From Bacillota bacterium (GTDB taxonomy: Bacteria > Bacillota > Clostridia > Oscillospirales > Ruminococcaceae): a DNA stretch of 64,000 nucleotides. The notes under the pieces are model-generated. The model was given only the letters and a program-made list of their open reading frames with translations. It did no database searches and was not told where the DNA came from. The translations under genes were made by a program, and so were the position numbers. Where the stretch lies: the NCBI GenBank assembly GCA_023429785.1, contig JAEZDD010000004.1:62001-126000 (forward strand), given 5' to 3'. Shown piece after piece: positions 25,007-33,366 of this stretch (the first letter of the stretch is position 1; every line of letters begins with the position of its first letter).

Positions 25007-25957
25007 TTAATCCAATTCTGTTTCAATAATGAACTTCGGTCTTGACTTTGTTTCCATATAAATCTTCCCGATATACTCGCCGATAATACCGATAGCGAGG
25101 AGCTGAAGCCCGCCGATTGCCCACACTGACAAAACAATAGTCATCCAGCCCTGAACAGTCTTCCCTAAAAGCCATATCAATAAGAAATATATCATAACAA
25201 TTATACTGACGGTAAAGATAATGAATCCAAGAGATGTGATGAAGCGGATTGGCTTGACGCTGAGTGAGGTTATCCCCTCAAAGGCGAAAGCGAGCATTTT
25301 TTTAAGTGGGTATTTTGACTCGCCGGCAACTCTCTCGTTTCGCTCATATTCAACAGTGTCCGACTTATAACCAATCATTGGGATAATCCCACGAAGGAAA
25401 AGATTAACCTCCGAGAATTGCTCAAGCCCCTCAATCGCCCTCTTGCTCATCAGTCGATAGTCAGCGTGATTATAGGTTATATCAACGCCGAGGGTTTTTA
25501 AAAACTTATAATACCCTTGGGCGGTCGAACGCTTAAAGAAGGTATCCTTTTTCCTTGAGCTTCTGACACCATAGACAATGTCACAGCCCTCTCCCCTTTT
25601 CTCGAGCATTCCGTCGATAGCGTTAATGTCATCCTGTAAATCAGCGTCGAGAGAAATAGCGATGTCGCATTTATCCTTAGCGGAAATCAGCCCGGCGAGC
25701 AGAGCGTTTTGGTGGCCTTTGTTTCGGGAAAGCTTAACACCGGTAACAAGAGAATATTTTTCGTGAAGGTCAGTGATAATTTCCCAGGTTTTGTCCTTTG
25801 AACCGTCATTGACGAACATAATTCGGCTCTTGTCCGAAATTTTGTCATTGTATATAAGAGTGTTCATTTTTTCAACAAGTTGTTCACAGGCGATGGGGAG
25901 CATTTCCTCCTCATTATAACAAGGAATAACTAGATATAAAATCTCTTTAGTGCTCAT
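25007..25957 (-). CDS. GT2-family polyprenyl-phosphate glycosyltransferase (GtrB/CsbB-like)
   Basis: The 316-residue protein has an N-terminal GT2 domain (LVIPCYNEEEMLP, with SLDADLQDD as the metal-binding DxD-like motif near residue 97). A cytoplasmic segment follows and then two transmembrane helices (about 235-260 and 270-298). This is the architecture of enzymes that move a sugar from a nucleotide donor to polyprenyl phosphate at the inner membrane face, for later decoration of wall or lipid polymers. No flippase or acceptor gene is adjacent, so the pathway cannot be given. Confidence 0.9.
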   Translation of the reverse strand: MSTKEILYLVIPCYNEEEMLPIACEQLVEKMNTLIYNDKISDKSRIMFVNDGSKDKTWEIITDLHEKYSLVTGVKLSRNKGHQNALLAGLISAKDKCDIAISLDADLQDDINAIDGMLEKRGEGCDIVYGVRSSRKKDTFFKRSTAQGYYKFLKTLGVDITYNHADYRLMSKRAIEGLEQFSEVNLFLRGIIPMIGYKSDTVEYERNERVAGESKYPLKKMLAFAFEGITSLSVKPIRFITSLGFIIFTVSIIVMIYFLLIWLLGKTVQGWMTIVLSVWAIGGLQLLAIGIIGEYIGKIYMETKSRPKFIIETELD

Positions 25958-26035
25958 AAAACAGGTTGTCTCCTTTTATTTTTCTTAAATAATAGCACAA
26001 AGTCAGAAAATTAGCAAGATATCGGTCAATTTTCC

Positions 26036-26065
26036 GCGAAAAACGCTACGATTATCGTAGCGTTT
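26036..26065 (-). terminator. Intrinsic terminator after serA
   Basis: AAACGCTAC and GTAGCGTTT (26041-26065) form a 9-bp stem with a 7-nt loop; on the minus strand it runs into TTTTT. It lies 22 bp beyond the serA stop codon. Confidence 0.8.
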
Positions 26066-26087
26066 AATTTTCTGATACAGTTTTAAA

Positions 26088-27251
26088 TTATATAATTCTG
26101 ATTTTAATGACACCGTTGATAGCTTCAAGCTCAGAAACAGCCTTTTCGTCAACCTTGTTGTTGACATCGAGCATTGTATAAGCATAGTCCTTCTTCGACT
26201 TATTAATCATATTTTCAATGTTAATATTTAAAGAAGAAACAACGGTGGTAAGCTGAGAAAGAACAGCCGGAACGTTTTTGTGGATAACACAAATTCGAGT
26301 TGTCCCCGATTTTGACATTTCAGCGTCAGGGAGGTTGACAGAATTCTTGATATTTCCGTTTTCGATATAATCTATCAGCTGAATAGCAGCCATATAAGCG
26401 CAGTTATCCTCTGATTCCGGTGTTGAAGCGCCGAGATGAGGGATGGCTACAACGCCCTTAGCGCCGATAACCTCATCATCAGGGAAATCGGTCACATAGC
26501 AAGAAACCTTCCCGCCCTCAAGAGCAGCCAGCATATCGGAATTGTTAACAAGCTCGCCACGAGCGAAATTCAATATTCTCACGCCGTCCTTCATTGAACG
26601 GATTGTTTCGGAATTGATTGAGCCTTTTGTTTCAGCGTTATAAGGGATGTGAAGGGTAATATAGTCGGCATCAGCATAAAGCTCGGTCAAGGATTTTGCA
26701 TTTATTACTGAAGGTGAAAGCCCCCAGGCAGCCTTAACGGATAAAAACGGGTCATAGCCGATTACCTTCATGCCGAGTGAAAGAGCGGCATTAGCAACCA
26801 ATACGCCGATAGCGCCAAGACCGACAATACCAAGCGTTTTCCCCATTATTTCAGGGCCGACGAAATCGCCCTTCCCTTTTTCAACAAGCTTCGGGACGTC
26901 AGCGCCCTTCCCTTTTAGGCCAGTAGCCCAAAGCATAGCGTCAGGAACCTTTCTTGAGGAAAGAAGAAGCCCGGCTATAACAAGCTCTTTAACGGCATTG
27001 GCATTAGCCCCGGGAGTATTGAAAACACATATACCCTGTTCAACGCATTTTTCAACAGGGATATTATTAACGCCGGCGCCGGCACGAGCGATGGCAACAA
27101 GCTTTGATCCAAAAGCCATATCAATCATTGAAGCCGAACGAACAAGTATTGCCTCAGGATTTTCCGGAGTGTCTGAAACGATATAGCGTGACTTGTCAAA
27201 ATTATCTGTGCCGATAGCGGCAATTTTATTTAGTGTCTGAATATTATACAT
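26088..27251 (-). CDS. serA: D-3-phosphoglycerate dehydrogenase family protein with ACT domain
   Basis: The 387-residue protein is a D-2-hydroxyacid dehydrogenase: NAD-binding GKTLGIVGLGAIGVLVANAA (about 138-157), the catalytic arginine in NFARGELV, and the catalytic histidine in IPHLGASTPESE. A C-terminal ACT domain (about 315-387, starting TRICVIHKNVPAVLSQ) is expected to bind serine for feedback control. Together with serC directly upstream it converts 3-phosphoglycerate toward phosphoserine. The N-terminal part is short relative to long-type SerA. The serC-serA order supports the assignment strongly. Confidence 0.94.
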   Translation of the reverse strand: MYNIQTLNKIAAIGTDNFDKSRYIVSDTPENPEAILVRSASMIDMAFGSKLVAIARAGAGVNNIPVEKCVEQGICVFNTPGANANAVKELVIAGLLLSSRKVPDAMLWATGLKGKGADVPKLVEKGKGDFVGPEIMGKTLGIVGLGAIGVLVANAALSLGMKVIGYDPFLSVKAAWGLSPSVINAKSLTELYADADYITLHIPYNAETKGSINSETIRSMKDGVRILNFARGELVNNSDMLAALEGGKVSCYVTDFPDDEVIGAKGVVAIPHLGASTPESEDNCAYMAAIQLIDYIENGNIKNSVNLPDAEMSKSGTTRICVIHKNVPAVLSQLTTVVSSLNINIENMINKSKKDYAYTMLDVNNKVDEKAVSELEAINGVIKIRII

Positions 27252-27281
27252 AAAATAATCCCCCTTAAAATATGGAATAAG

Positions 27282-27309
27282 TGGACCTTGTTTTTTAAAA
27301 CAAAGTCCG
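27282..27309 (-). other. Intercistronic hairpin between serC and serA
   Basis: GGACCTTGTTTT and AAAACAAAGTCC form an almost perfect 12-bp stem. No T-tract follows on the minus strand, so it may be an RNA-stabilising or processing structure rather than a terminator. Confidence 0.5.
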
Positions 27310-27321
27310 CTAAAAGTTATA

Positions 27322-28401
27322 TTAGTTATTAGCCTCGAAAGCCTTCATAAATTCAACAAGCTTTTCAACGCCCTCGATTGGCATTGCGTTATAGATTGAG
27401 GCTCTCATTCCGCCGACTGAACGGTGACCCTTCAGGTTAATGAAGCCCGAAGCCTTAGATTCAGAAACGAACTTCTTGTCTAAATCCTCGTTCCCTGTTA
27501 CAAAAGGAATGTTCATGATTGAACGGTCCTTCCCGAAAACAGTTGCACTAAACATTTTTGAGCTGTCTAGGAAATCATAAAGGACAGCTGCCTTCTTTTC
27601 GTTTACTGCCTTCATTGCTTCAAGTCCGCCAATACCCTTAATCCAATCAAGAACAAGCTTTAGGATATAAATGCCGTAGGTTGGCGGTGTGTTATACATC
27701 GAGCCGTTTTCAGCATGAGTCTTATAGTCAAGCATTGTCGGAGTAATAGCCTGTGCATTCCCGATTAAATCCTCACGGATGATGACAACGGTAAGACCGG
27801 CAGGACCCATGTTCTTTTGAGCGCCGGCATAAATAATACCAAACTTTGAAACATCAACAGGCTCAGATAGAATACATGAGGACATATCGGAAACCAGTGG
27901 AACCTCACCTGTTTCTGGCAGGTCAGTGAAACGTGTCCCGTATATCGTGTTGTTTTGGCAGATATGGAAATAATCAGCGTCCGGTGTGAATTTTGAACTG
28001 TCAAGCTCAGGGATATATGTGAAGGTCTTGTCGGCTGAAGAAGCGACAACATTACAGGTGCCGAACTTTTGTGCCTCCTGATATGCTTTTTTAGCCCATT
28101 GACCGGTAATAACGAAGTCTGCCTTCTTTGACTTGTTCATCAAATTCAGCGGAATCATTGCGAATTGTGTGGAAGCGCCACCCTGCAAAAATAGAACCTT
28201 ATAGTTTTCAGGGATAGACATAACTTCTCTTAACAAGGCTTCACATTCATTGATGATTGCCTCATATTCTTTAGAACGGTGCGACATTTCCATTACTGAT
28301 TGACCTGATGTTTTATACTCTAACATTTCACTGGCAGCAATCTTTAAAACTTCCTCCGGAAGCACTGCCGGACCAGCGCTAAAATTGAAAACTCGACTCA
28401 T
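27322..28401 (-). CDS. serC: Phosphoserine aminotransferase
   Basis: SerC is the PLP enzyme that transaminates 3-phosphohydroxypyruvate with glutamate. The ATG at 28401 (MSRVFNFSAGPAVLPEEVL) has GGAGGG 8 nt upstream; an in-frame codon 18 bp further up is not needed. The PLP lysine lies in YAGAQKNMGPAGLTVVII. Other hallmarks are LQGGASTQFAMIP and the C-terminal GHRSVGGMRASIYNAMP. At 359 residues it has the normal length. Transcription starts from a near-consensus promoter at 28438-28466 and continues into serA. Confidence 0.97.
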   Translation of the reverse strand: MSRVFNFSAGPAVLPEEVLKIAASEMLEYKTSGQSVMEMSHRSKEYEAIINECEALLREVMSIPENYKVLFLQGGASTQFAMIPLNLMNKSKKADFVITGQWAKKAYQEAQKFGTCNVVASSADKTFTYIPELDSSKFTPDADYFHICQNNTIYGTRFTDLPETGEVPLVSDMSSCILSEPVDVSKFGIIYAGAQKNMGPAGLTVVIIREDLIGNAQAITPTMLDYKTHAENGSMYNTPPTYGIYILKLVLDWIKGIGGLEAMKAVNEKKAAVLYDFLDSSKMFSATVFGKDRSIMNIPFVTGNEDLDKKFVSESKASGFINLKGHRSVGGMRASIYNAMPIEGVEKLVEFMKAFEANN

Positions 28402-28437
28402 ATAAAGAACCCTCCACAATTAAATTATAATAGGATA

Positions 28438-28466
28438 ATTATAAGTCTTTTGAAAAATAAAGTCAA
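28438..28466 (-). promoter_or_regulatory. Strong sigma-A-type promoter of serC-serA
   Basis: On the minus strand TTGACT (28461-28466) and TATAAT (28438-28443) are spaced by exactly 17 bp. Confidence 0.85.
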
Positions 28467-28490
28467 TAGTAAAGGAAGCAAATTGGTATT

Positions 28491-28768
28491 TTTTTAACAA
28501 AGTTCAGGAAATGTTTAAATATATCAATCCGAGCAAAAGTAAAAGGACTTTTAAGTATATGTAATTTTTGTGTAAAACTAAACAGTTGGGATTATATTTT
28601 ACGCAAAAAGAATAATTAAACTTTTCAACAAAATTTTCAACAAAAAAGTCGAATTTAGTTAAATTTTTCATGCTACAGACTGTATAATACAACAATTTTG
28701 TTAAAAACCCTGTTAGAAGTGTTGAAAAACCCTTATTTTACAAAGGGACAGAAATTAAGTTTTCAACA
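28491..28768. promoter_or_regulatory. Cluster of six DnaA-box-like motifs outside oriC
   Basis: TTTTCAACA or TTTTTAACA occurs at 28491-28499, 28622-28630, 28634-28642 and 28760-28768 on the plus strand, and at 28699-28707 and 28720-28728 on the minus strand. This is the same 9-mer that fills the dnaA-dnaN gap. The density in 280 non-coding bases is as high as in oriC. A DnaA titration or regulatory locus is the inferred role. Confidence 0.55.
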
Positions 28769-28884
28769 ATGGAAATGATTTACATATTGCATATAGTATA
28801 ATCCTTTGTAAAGAAAAATCAACACAATTTTACAAAAACACCAGAATACTAAAAATATCTAAATTTAACTAACATAATGTTTCA

Positions 28885-28913
28885 TTGTCTAAGAAAATAT
28901 GCTATGATATAAT
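28885..28913 (+). promoter_or_regulatory. Promoter of the ECF sigma / beta-propeller operon
   Basis: TTGTCT (28885-28890) and TATAAT (28908-28913) are spaced by 17 bp. The housekeeping-type elements suggest basal expression by sigma-A. Confidence 0.78.
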
Positions 28914-29054
28914 AAATTAGTATACTTATACTTAAAATAAAAAAAATAAAATTTATATTCCCATAATGCAACAAAAGGACGATTATTTTCCACTAAATTC
29001 ATGACCGGTCTTTTTAAGGGGGAATGCGTGCTTAAATTTCGATGAGGTGATTTA

Positions 29055-29582
29055 ATGAAGCTTGAATTTTCTGAATACGTTGAAAGAGCAAGAGGCGGCG
29101 ATGCTGATGCCTTCGCCGAGCTATACTCTCTTGTTTATAAGGACATGTATTATATAGCGCTATGCAATCTGGGGAACAGTCATGACTCGGCGGATGCTGT
29201 GAGCGAGGCTGTTCTTGATGCGTATTTGAGTATAGGGAAGCTTCGTGATATTTCAGCATTTAAGTCGTGGATGTTTAAAATCCTGACCTTTAAAATCAAG
29301 AAAAAACAGGCGGAGTATGTTAATATCAAGCAGAACACCACCGAAATGCCTGAAGAGAATGGCGAGAATATTCCGTCGACAGAGGATGTATATTATATCC
29401 TTGAAATATACGAGCATTTCAATTTGTTAAGCGAGACTGAAAGGCTTGTGTTCTCGCTCACTATCATCAGTGGGTATTCAAGTGATGAGATATCAAGGCT
29501 GACCGGGATAAAATCATCGACAGTCCGGACTCACCTCCTAAGAGGGAGAGAAAAGCTGAAGAAAGTATTGGCTCAAGACTAG
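29055..29582 (+). CDS. ECF-type RNA polymerase sigma factor
   Basis: The 175-residue protein has a sigma-70 region 2 (about 8-75, FAELYSLVYKDMYYIALCNL) and a region 4 helix-turn-helix (about 118-172, YSSDEISRLTGIKSSTVRTH then LLRGREKLKK), with no region 1 or 3. That is the extracytoplasmic-function class. The start has GAGGTGATTTA upstream. The next gene follows after 14 bp and encodes a membrane protein with a large external domain, so the pair looks like a sigma/anti-sigma unit. The target promoters are unknown. Confidence 0.92.
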   Translation: MKLEFSEYVERARGGDADAFAELYSLVYKDMYYIALCNLGNSHDSADAVSEAVLDAYLSIGKLRDISAFKSWMFKILTFKIKKKQAEYVNIKQNTTEMPEENGENIPSTEDVYYILEIYEHFNLLSETERLVFSLTIISGYSSDEISRLTGIKSSTVRTHLLRGREKLKKVLAQD

Positions 29583-29596
29583 AAGGGAGATAATTT

Positions 29597-31732
29597 ATGA
29601 ACGATAAGGATTTTGAAATAAAAGATATATTTGAGAATACTCCTATACCTAAAAAGCTCCTGCCTGAAAATATTGCAAAAATGTTAAAGGAGGAGGCTCT
29701 AAAAAAGCCGGAAAATGAAGCAAGTCCGACCTTTAAAGAACAAGAAGAGGAGGATACAAAATCGCTTCCAACGCTTAAATTCAAGGGAAGAACAAGAATG
29801 CTCGCGAGCCTTGCTGCCTGCGCCTTGATTGTAATTGGTATAGCGGCAGTGGTAAGAAGCGATAGCAAGCTTTTTGAAATCACCAAGTCAAAAACCTATG
29901 ACTTTAAGACAGAGCTGTCGGCGGCGAAGGATTATTCAGAGGTTTATAAAGCGATACAAAAAATCAACATAACTTCACACGAATATTTTCTAGTGGATGG
30001 TTTGCTCGATGGAGCAGCACCAACAACACCGTCAAATGACAAAGGAAGCAACGGAGCAAAGGATGCGGGAGTGACTTCAAAAGCTTCGAGCGACTATTCT
30101 CAGACTCATCAGCAGGCAGAGGGGGTTGACGAAGCTGACGTAATCAAAACAGATGGGAAGAATATTTATTATATATCAAACGGTAATTTTTATATAGTTG
30201 ATACAAACAGCGGAAATATGAAAATCATTTCTAAAATGGTGAGGGAAAATGTATATGCCGAAGAAATGTATATAGTCGGCAATACGGCAGTTCTGATTTC
30301 AGATGTATATGAAAACAATAAAAATCAGAACGAAGCTTCCTCCAGCGGTGCATCAAGCGGCTCCTCAGCTGGGGCAACGACAGAGAAAATTGCGCCCGAC
30401 ATGGTTTATCCCGGATATTATGGAACAAGAAATGTTATGGTTGAAATAATTGATATTTCAAATCCCGCCAGCCCTGTTGTTTCAAACACATATAAGCAAA
30501 ACGGATATTATATCTCATCACGATTGATAGACAACAATCTTTACCTCGTGACAAACTTCGGTATCTTGACTAATTATAATAGTCAGCCGATAAAGAATGA
30601 GAAGGATATTGACCAGTTTGTCCCGACATATAGCGTTAATGATAAAAAATGCTATATCAATCCAGAGGATATAAACATCCCTGAGAATGCTGAAAGCTCA
30701 GCTTATACAATTGTCGCCGGGCTTGATATCACTCAGGCTGAGCCTCTTGTTTCAATAAAAGCGCTTCTTGGCTATAACGGGACAATGTATTCCTCAAAGG
30801 ACAGCCTTTATATCGTCGGACAGAAGTGGGAAACAAATCAGCAAGCCTCGACGATAGCGAAGTTTTCACTGGATAAGGGGAAGCTGACTCACACAGCGTT
30901 TGCAACACTAAACGGCGCTGTTTTGAACCAATTCAGCATGGACGAATTTGAAGGGAACTTCAGAATAGCGACAACAACAACTAATTATAGCACATCAGAG
31001 CGTTCAAGCGGAGTATATGTCCTTGACAAGGATTTAAAGATAATCGGGAAGGTTACAGGCCTTGCTAAAACTGAAACAATCAAGTCGGTGAGGTTTGAGG
31101 GGAAAATCGCTTATGTTGTTACCTTTAAGCAGACCGACCCGCTATTCGCAATCGACCTTTCAAATCCGTCAAGCCCAAGGGTTGAAAGTGAGCTTAAAAT
31201 CAACGGCTATTCATCATATCTGATTAAGTATGGCGACGGGAAGCTTTTTGGCTTTGGCGCTGATGCTGACGACAAGGGGAAACAGACAGGGCTGAAGGTT
31301 TCAATGTTTAAAACTGATGACAGCAAGAATGTCAGCGAAATAACCTCGTTGAAGCTTGGCGACGATTTACAGGGCGCATACTCCCCCGGTTTATATAACC
31401 ATAAGTCACTTCTCATTAATGCCGAGAAAAACATTATCGGTATTCCTGTCAGCTTCTTTGATGGCATTGACCAATGCAACAGATATTATCTCATTTCATA
31501 TTCTGAGGCTAACGGCTTTAAAATAATCGGGAAGCTTGAAACCCACGATGCGGCTGGAATATATTCATTCTCGAGTGGTATGTATATCGGCGATGTAGTT
31601 TATGCCTTCTCTGGCGGAAGAATAATTTCCGCTAAGGTGAGCGATATGTCGGTTATTTCAACACTTGAGGTGGTTGACCCAAAAACAGTGAACGATATAT
31701 ATTCACAATATAAAAAAGGACTTATAGACTAA
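29597..31732 (+). CDS. Membrane-anchored beta-propeller protein (COG4880-like), candidate anti-sigma/sensor
   Basis: The 711-residue protein has a charged N-terminal cytoplasmic segment (1-65) containing IPKKLLPENIAKMLKEEA, one transmembrane helix (about 68-86, MLASLAACALIVIGIAAVV) and a large extracellular C-terminal region. The stretch QAEGVDEADVIKTDGKNIYY near 173-192 is the hallmark of secreted beta-propellers distantly related to WD40 (COG4880). A Ser/Ala/Gly-rich loop at about 245-260 is an insertion. Because it follows an ECF sigma gene by 14 bp and has a single-pass topology, I infer that the N-terminal segment holds the sigma factor. No zinc anti-sigma motif (HxxxCxxC) is present. 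Confidence 0.85.
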   Translation: MNDKDFEIKDIFENTPIPKKLLPENIAKMLKEEALKKPENEASPTFKEQEEEDTKSLPTLKFKGRTRMLASLAACALIVIGIAAVVRSDSKLFEITKSKTYDFKTELSAAKDYSEVYKAIQKINITSHEYFLVDGLLDGAAPTTPSNDKGSNGAKDAGVTSKASSDYSQTHQQAEGVDEADVIKTDGKNIYYISNGNFYIVDTNSGNMKIISKMVRENVYAEEMYIVGNTAVLISDVYENNKNQNEASSSGASSGSSAGATTEKIAPDMVYPGYYGTRNVMVEIIDISNPASPVVSNTYKQNGYYISSRLIDNNLYLVTNFGILTNYNSQPIKNEKDIDQFVPTYSVNDKKCYINPEDINIPENAESSAYTIVAGLDITQAEPLVSIKALLGYNGTMYSSKDSLYIVGQKWETNQQASTIAKFSLDKGKLTHTAFATLNGAVLNQFSMDEFEGNFRIATTTTNYSTSERSSGVYVLDKDLKIIGKVTGLAKTETIKSVRFEGKIAYVVTFKQTDPLFAIDLSNPSSPRVESELKINGYSSYLIKYGDGKLFGFGADADDKGKQTGLKVSMFKTDDSKNVSEITSLKLGDDLQGAYSPGLYNHKSLLINAEKNIIGIPVSFFDGIDQCNRYYLISYSEANGFKIIGKLETHDAAGIYSFSSGMYIGDVVYAFSGGRIISAKVSDMSVISTLEVVDPKTVNDIYSQYKKGLID

Positions 31733-31768
31733 CAAAAAAACTCCTCTTGAATTTTCAAGAGGAGTTTT
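31733..31768. terminator. Bidirectional terminator between the beta-propeller and zinc-ribbon genes
   Basis: ACTCCTCTTGA (31740-31750) and TCAAGAGGAGT (31755-31765) form an 11-bp stem with A-run and T-run flanks. Confidence 0.88.
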
Positions 31769-31787
31769 AATATGTATTAATGAACGG

Positions 31788-32450
31788 TTATTTAAAGGAA
31801 ATTTCCATGAAGCCGGTGATATACATAATCCCGAATGCTCCGGCGGCAATAAGCATAAGTATGATGAACAATAAAATAGCCACAGCAATTGGCGATGATT
31901 TTTTCTTAGGCTTTTGTGGGATTTGAGGCTGAGGGTTCGCGAACTGTGGCGGCGGAACAAAGCCATGCTGAGCCTGTTGAGGCGGGACTTGTCCATACGC
32001 CTGTTGTAGCTGTGCATACTGAGGGGTAACCGGTGGCTGTGCCTGAGGGCCTTGTGCCAAAACCGGAACCGGCGCAACAGCCGGAGCGACAGCAGGTTCA
32101 GGCTGTAAAACATTAACTGCCTCTGAAATTTTCTCCTCCTGGCTTAATGCAGGCGCTGAAATATCAGGTTCAACAGTTTCAGTATCGGCTTTTGCTTCTG
32201 ATAAAATTTCATCAGAAATTTCAGGCGCTTCAACCGCTAAAGGCGCCATTTCAATTTCGGAAGGTGAAGAAACATGCTGGGCAATAGCTTTAAGGCTATA
32301 ACCACATTTTATGCAAAAGCTCGCAGTCTTCTCAACGGAAGTACCGCATCCTGGACAAAGTGTTGTAGTAATAATTGCTTTCCCGCAAACAGAGCAGAAT
32401 TTACTTTTATCATCAAGGCTGGAACCGCAGAACTCACAAAACTTACTCAT
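31788..32450 (-). CDS. Double zinc-ribbon protein with C-terminal membrane anchor
   Basis: From the ATG at 32450 the 220-residue protein starts with two zinc ribbons: CEFCG/CSVCG (residues 5-24) and CPGCG/CIKCG (about 33-52). A long acidic region follows, then a Pro/Gln/Ala-rich linker (about 110-180), a lysine patch and one transmembrane helix near the C-terminus (about 188-212). The ribbons would be cytoplasmic. The upstream in-frame start is rejected because the conserved MSKFC begins at 32450. Function is unknown; it shares its N-terminal ribbon with the two following genes. Its own promoter is at 32480-32508. Confidence 0.8.
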   Translation of the reverse strand: MSKFCEFCGSSLDDKSKFCSVCGKAIITTTLCPGCGTSVEKTASFCIKCGYSLKAIAQHVSSPSEIEMAPLAVEAPEISDEILSEAKADTETVEPDISAPALSQEEKISEAVNVLQPEPAVAPAVAPVPVLAQGPQAQPPVTPQYAQLQQAYGQVPPQQAQHGFVPPPQFANPQPQIPQKPKKKSSPIAVAILLFIILMLIAAGAFGIMYITGFMEISFK

Positions 32451-32479
32451 AAGAAACCTCCCATTATTATTATAAAACA

Positions 32480-32508
32480 ATAATACAATAACCAAAAAAC
32501 AATGTCAA
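32480..32508 (-). promoter_or_regulatory. Promoter of the double zinc-ribbon gene
   Basis: On the minus strand TTGACA (32503-32508) and TATTAT (32480-32485) are spaced by 17 bp, 30 bp upstream of the start codon. Confidence 0.78.
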
Positions 32509-32537
32509 CACTTTATTAAAATATAAGGGATAATTTT

Positions 32538-32565
32538 ACAAAACAATGCCCCTCAAAAGAGGGGC
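32538..32565 (-). terminator. Intrinsic terminator after the second zinc-ribbon gene
   Basis: GCCCCTC (32548-32554) and GAGGGGC (32559-32565) form a 7-bp GC-rich stem; the minus strand continues ATTGTTTTG. Confidence 0.72.
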
Positions 32566-32572
32566 GTAATTT

Positions 32573-33334
32573 TTAATTATAGGTGGAAGTGAAGCCTTTT
32601 AAGAAATCATCTTCGATAATATACCAGGTCGAACCGATTTTCCCGACAATAACGGTAGCTTCCTCTGTCGAGCTGCTGTCATCACCCTTAACAAGAATAG
32701 TATACAAAATCTTATGTGCTTCAGTAATATTAACATTAACCTTGTAATAAGAGCTGTAATCTTCCTCATAGGACTTGATATCATCGGACGAGAGAGAACT
32801 ATCGCTATCAAAAGAAACAGAAAGCTTAACATTCTTCCCAAATTGTTTTTCAATTGGTGAATATAGATATTCCTTCAAGAAATCATCACCGTTATCATAT
32901 CCAAGCCCTTTGTATCCTTTTGCTAAAATTGAGCTGATTTCGCTTGGATAACAGCTGACAAATTGATTCCAGTTGCTTGTTTCCCAGCTATGATATAAGT
33001 TAGTTACTGGTTGCTTATAATTATTATTTGAGTTTGAAAAAATTGAGTTGCCGTTCTTCCCATTACTAAGAACAATAACTACAACAATACCAATTATCAC
33101 GATTAATACAAAAGCAAGAACAACACCGACAATAACACCGGTATTTTTCTTTTTTGGTATTGGCTGATAACCATACTGAGGCTGAGCATACTGAGGCTGA
33201 GTGAACTGAGGCTGTGCGGGTGGAGCGACGTTCACTGGAGGAACAGGAGCGGATGAATTATTTGTGCCACAGGATTGACAAAAAACGACACCGTCATTTA
33301 ACGGTGAGCCACAAGCTTTGCAGAAACCGGCCAT
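32573..33334 (-). CDS. Zinc-ribbon, single-TM protein with extracellular domain (paralogue 1)
   Basis: The 253-residue protein has an N-terminal zinc ribbon (CKACG and CQSCG, residues 5-23), a Pro/Gln/Tyr linker with a repeated PQYAQPQYG-type motif, and one transmembrane helix (about 65-90). An extracellular domain of about 150 residues follows, with NLYHSWETSNWNQFVSCYPS and DDFLKEYLYSPIEKQFG. Its layout and several positions match the next gene (33367-34110), so the two are paralogues. The external domain resembles a small alpha+beta (SnoaL/Cystatin-like) unit only by eye. Function is unknown. Confidence 0.8.
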   Translation of the reverse strand: MAGFCKACGSPLNDGVVFCQSCGTNNSSAPVPPVNVAPPAQPQFTQPQYAQPQYGYQPIPKKKNTGVIVGVVLAFVLIVIIGIVVVIVLSNGKNGNSIFSNSNNNYKQPVTNLYHSWETSNWNQFVSCYPSEISSILAKGYKGLGYDNGDDFLKEYLYSPIEKQFGKNVKLSVSFDSDSSLSSDDIKSYEEDYSSYYKVNVNITEAHKILYTILVKGDDSSSTEEATVIVGKIGSTWYIIEDDFLKGFTSTYN

Positions 33335-33366
33335 AAAAGCACCCCTTAAATTATATTTATTTTTTA

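Larger units (their letters stand above)
28402..29054. other. serC-sigma intergenic region (653 bp, no gene)
   Basis: This very AT-rich divergent gap holds the serC promoter (minus), a cluster of six TTTTNAACA motifs at 28491-28768, and the promoter of the ECF sigma gene at 28885-28913 with a leader of about 135 nt. A 63-codon minus-strand frame at 28504-28695 lacks an RBS and has Phe/Lys/Asn-rich, non-protein-like content, so I do not count it as a gene. Confidence 0.7.

Noticed and set aside
28504..28695. 63-codon minus-strand frame in the serC-sigma gap
   Set aside because: No RBS, biased to AT-driven residues, and overlaps the box cluster; taken as chance.
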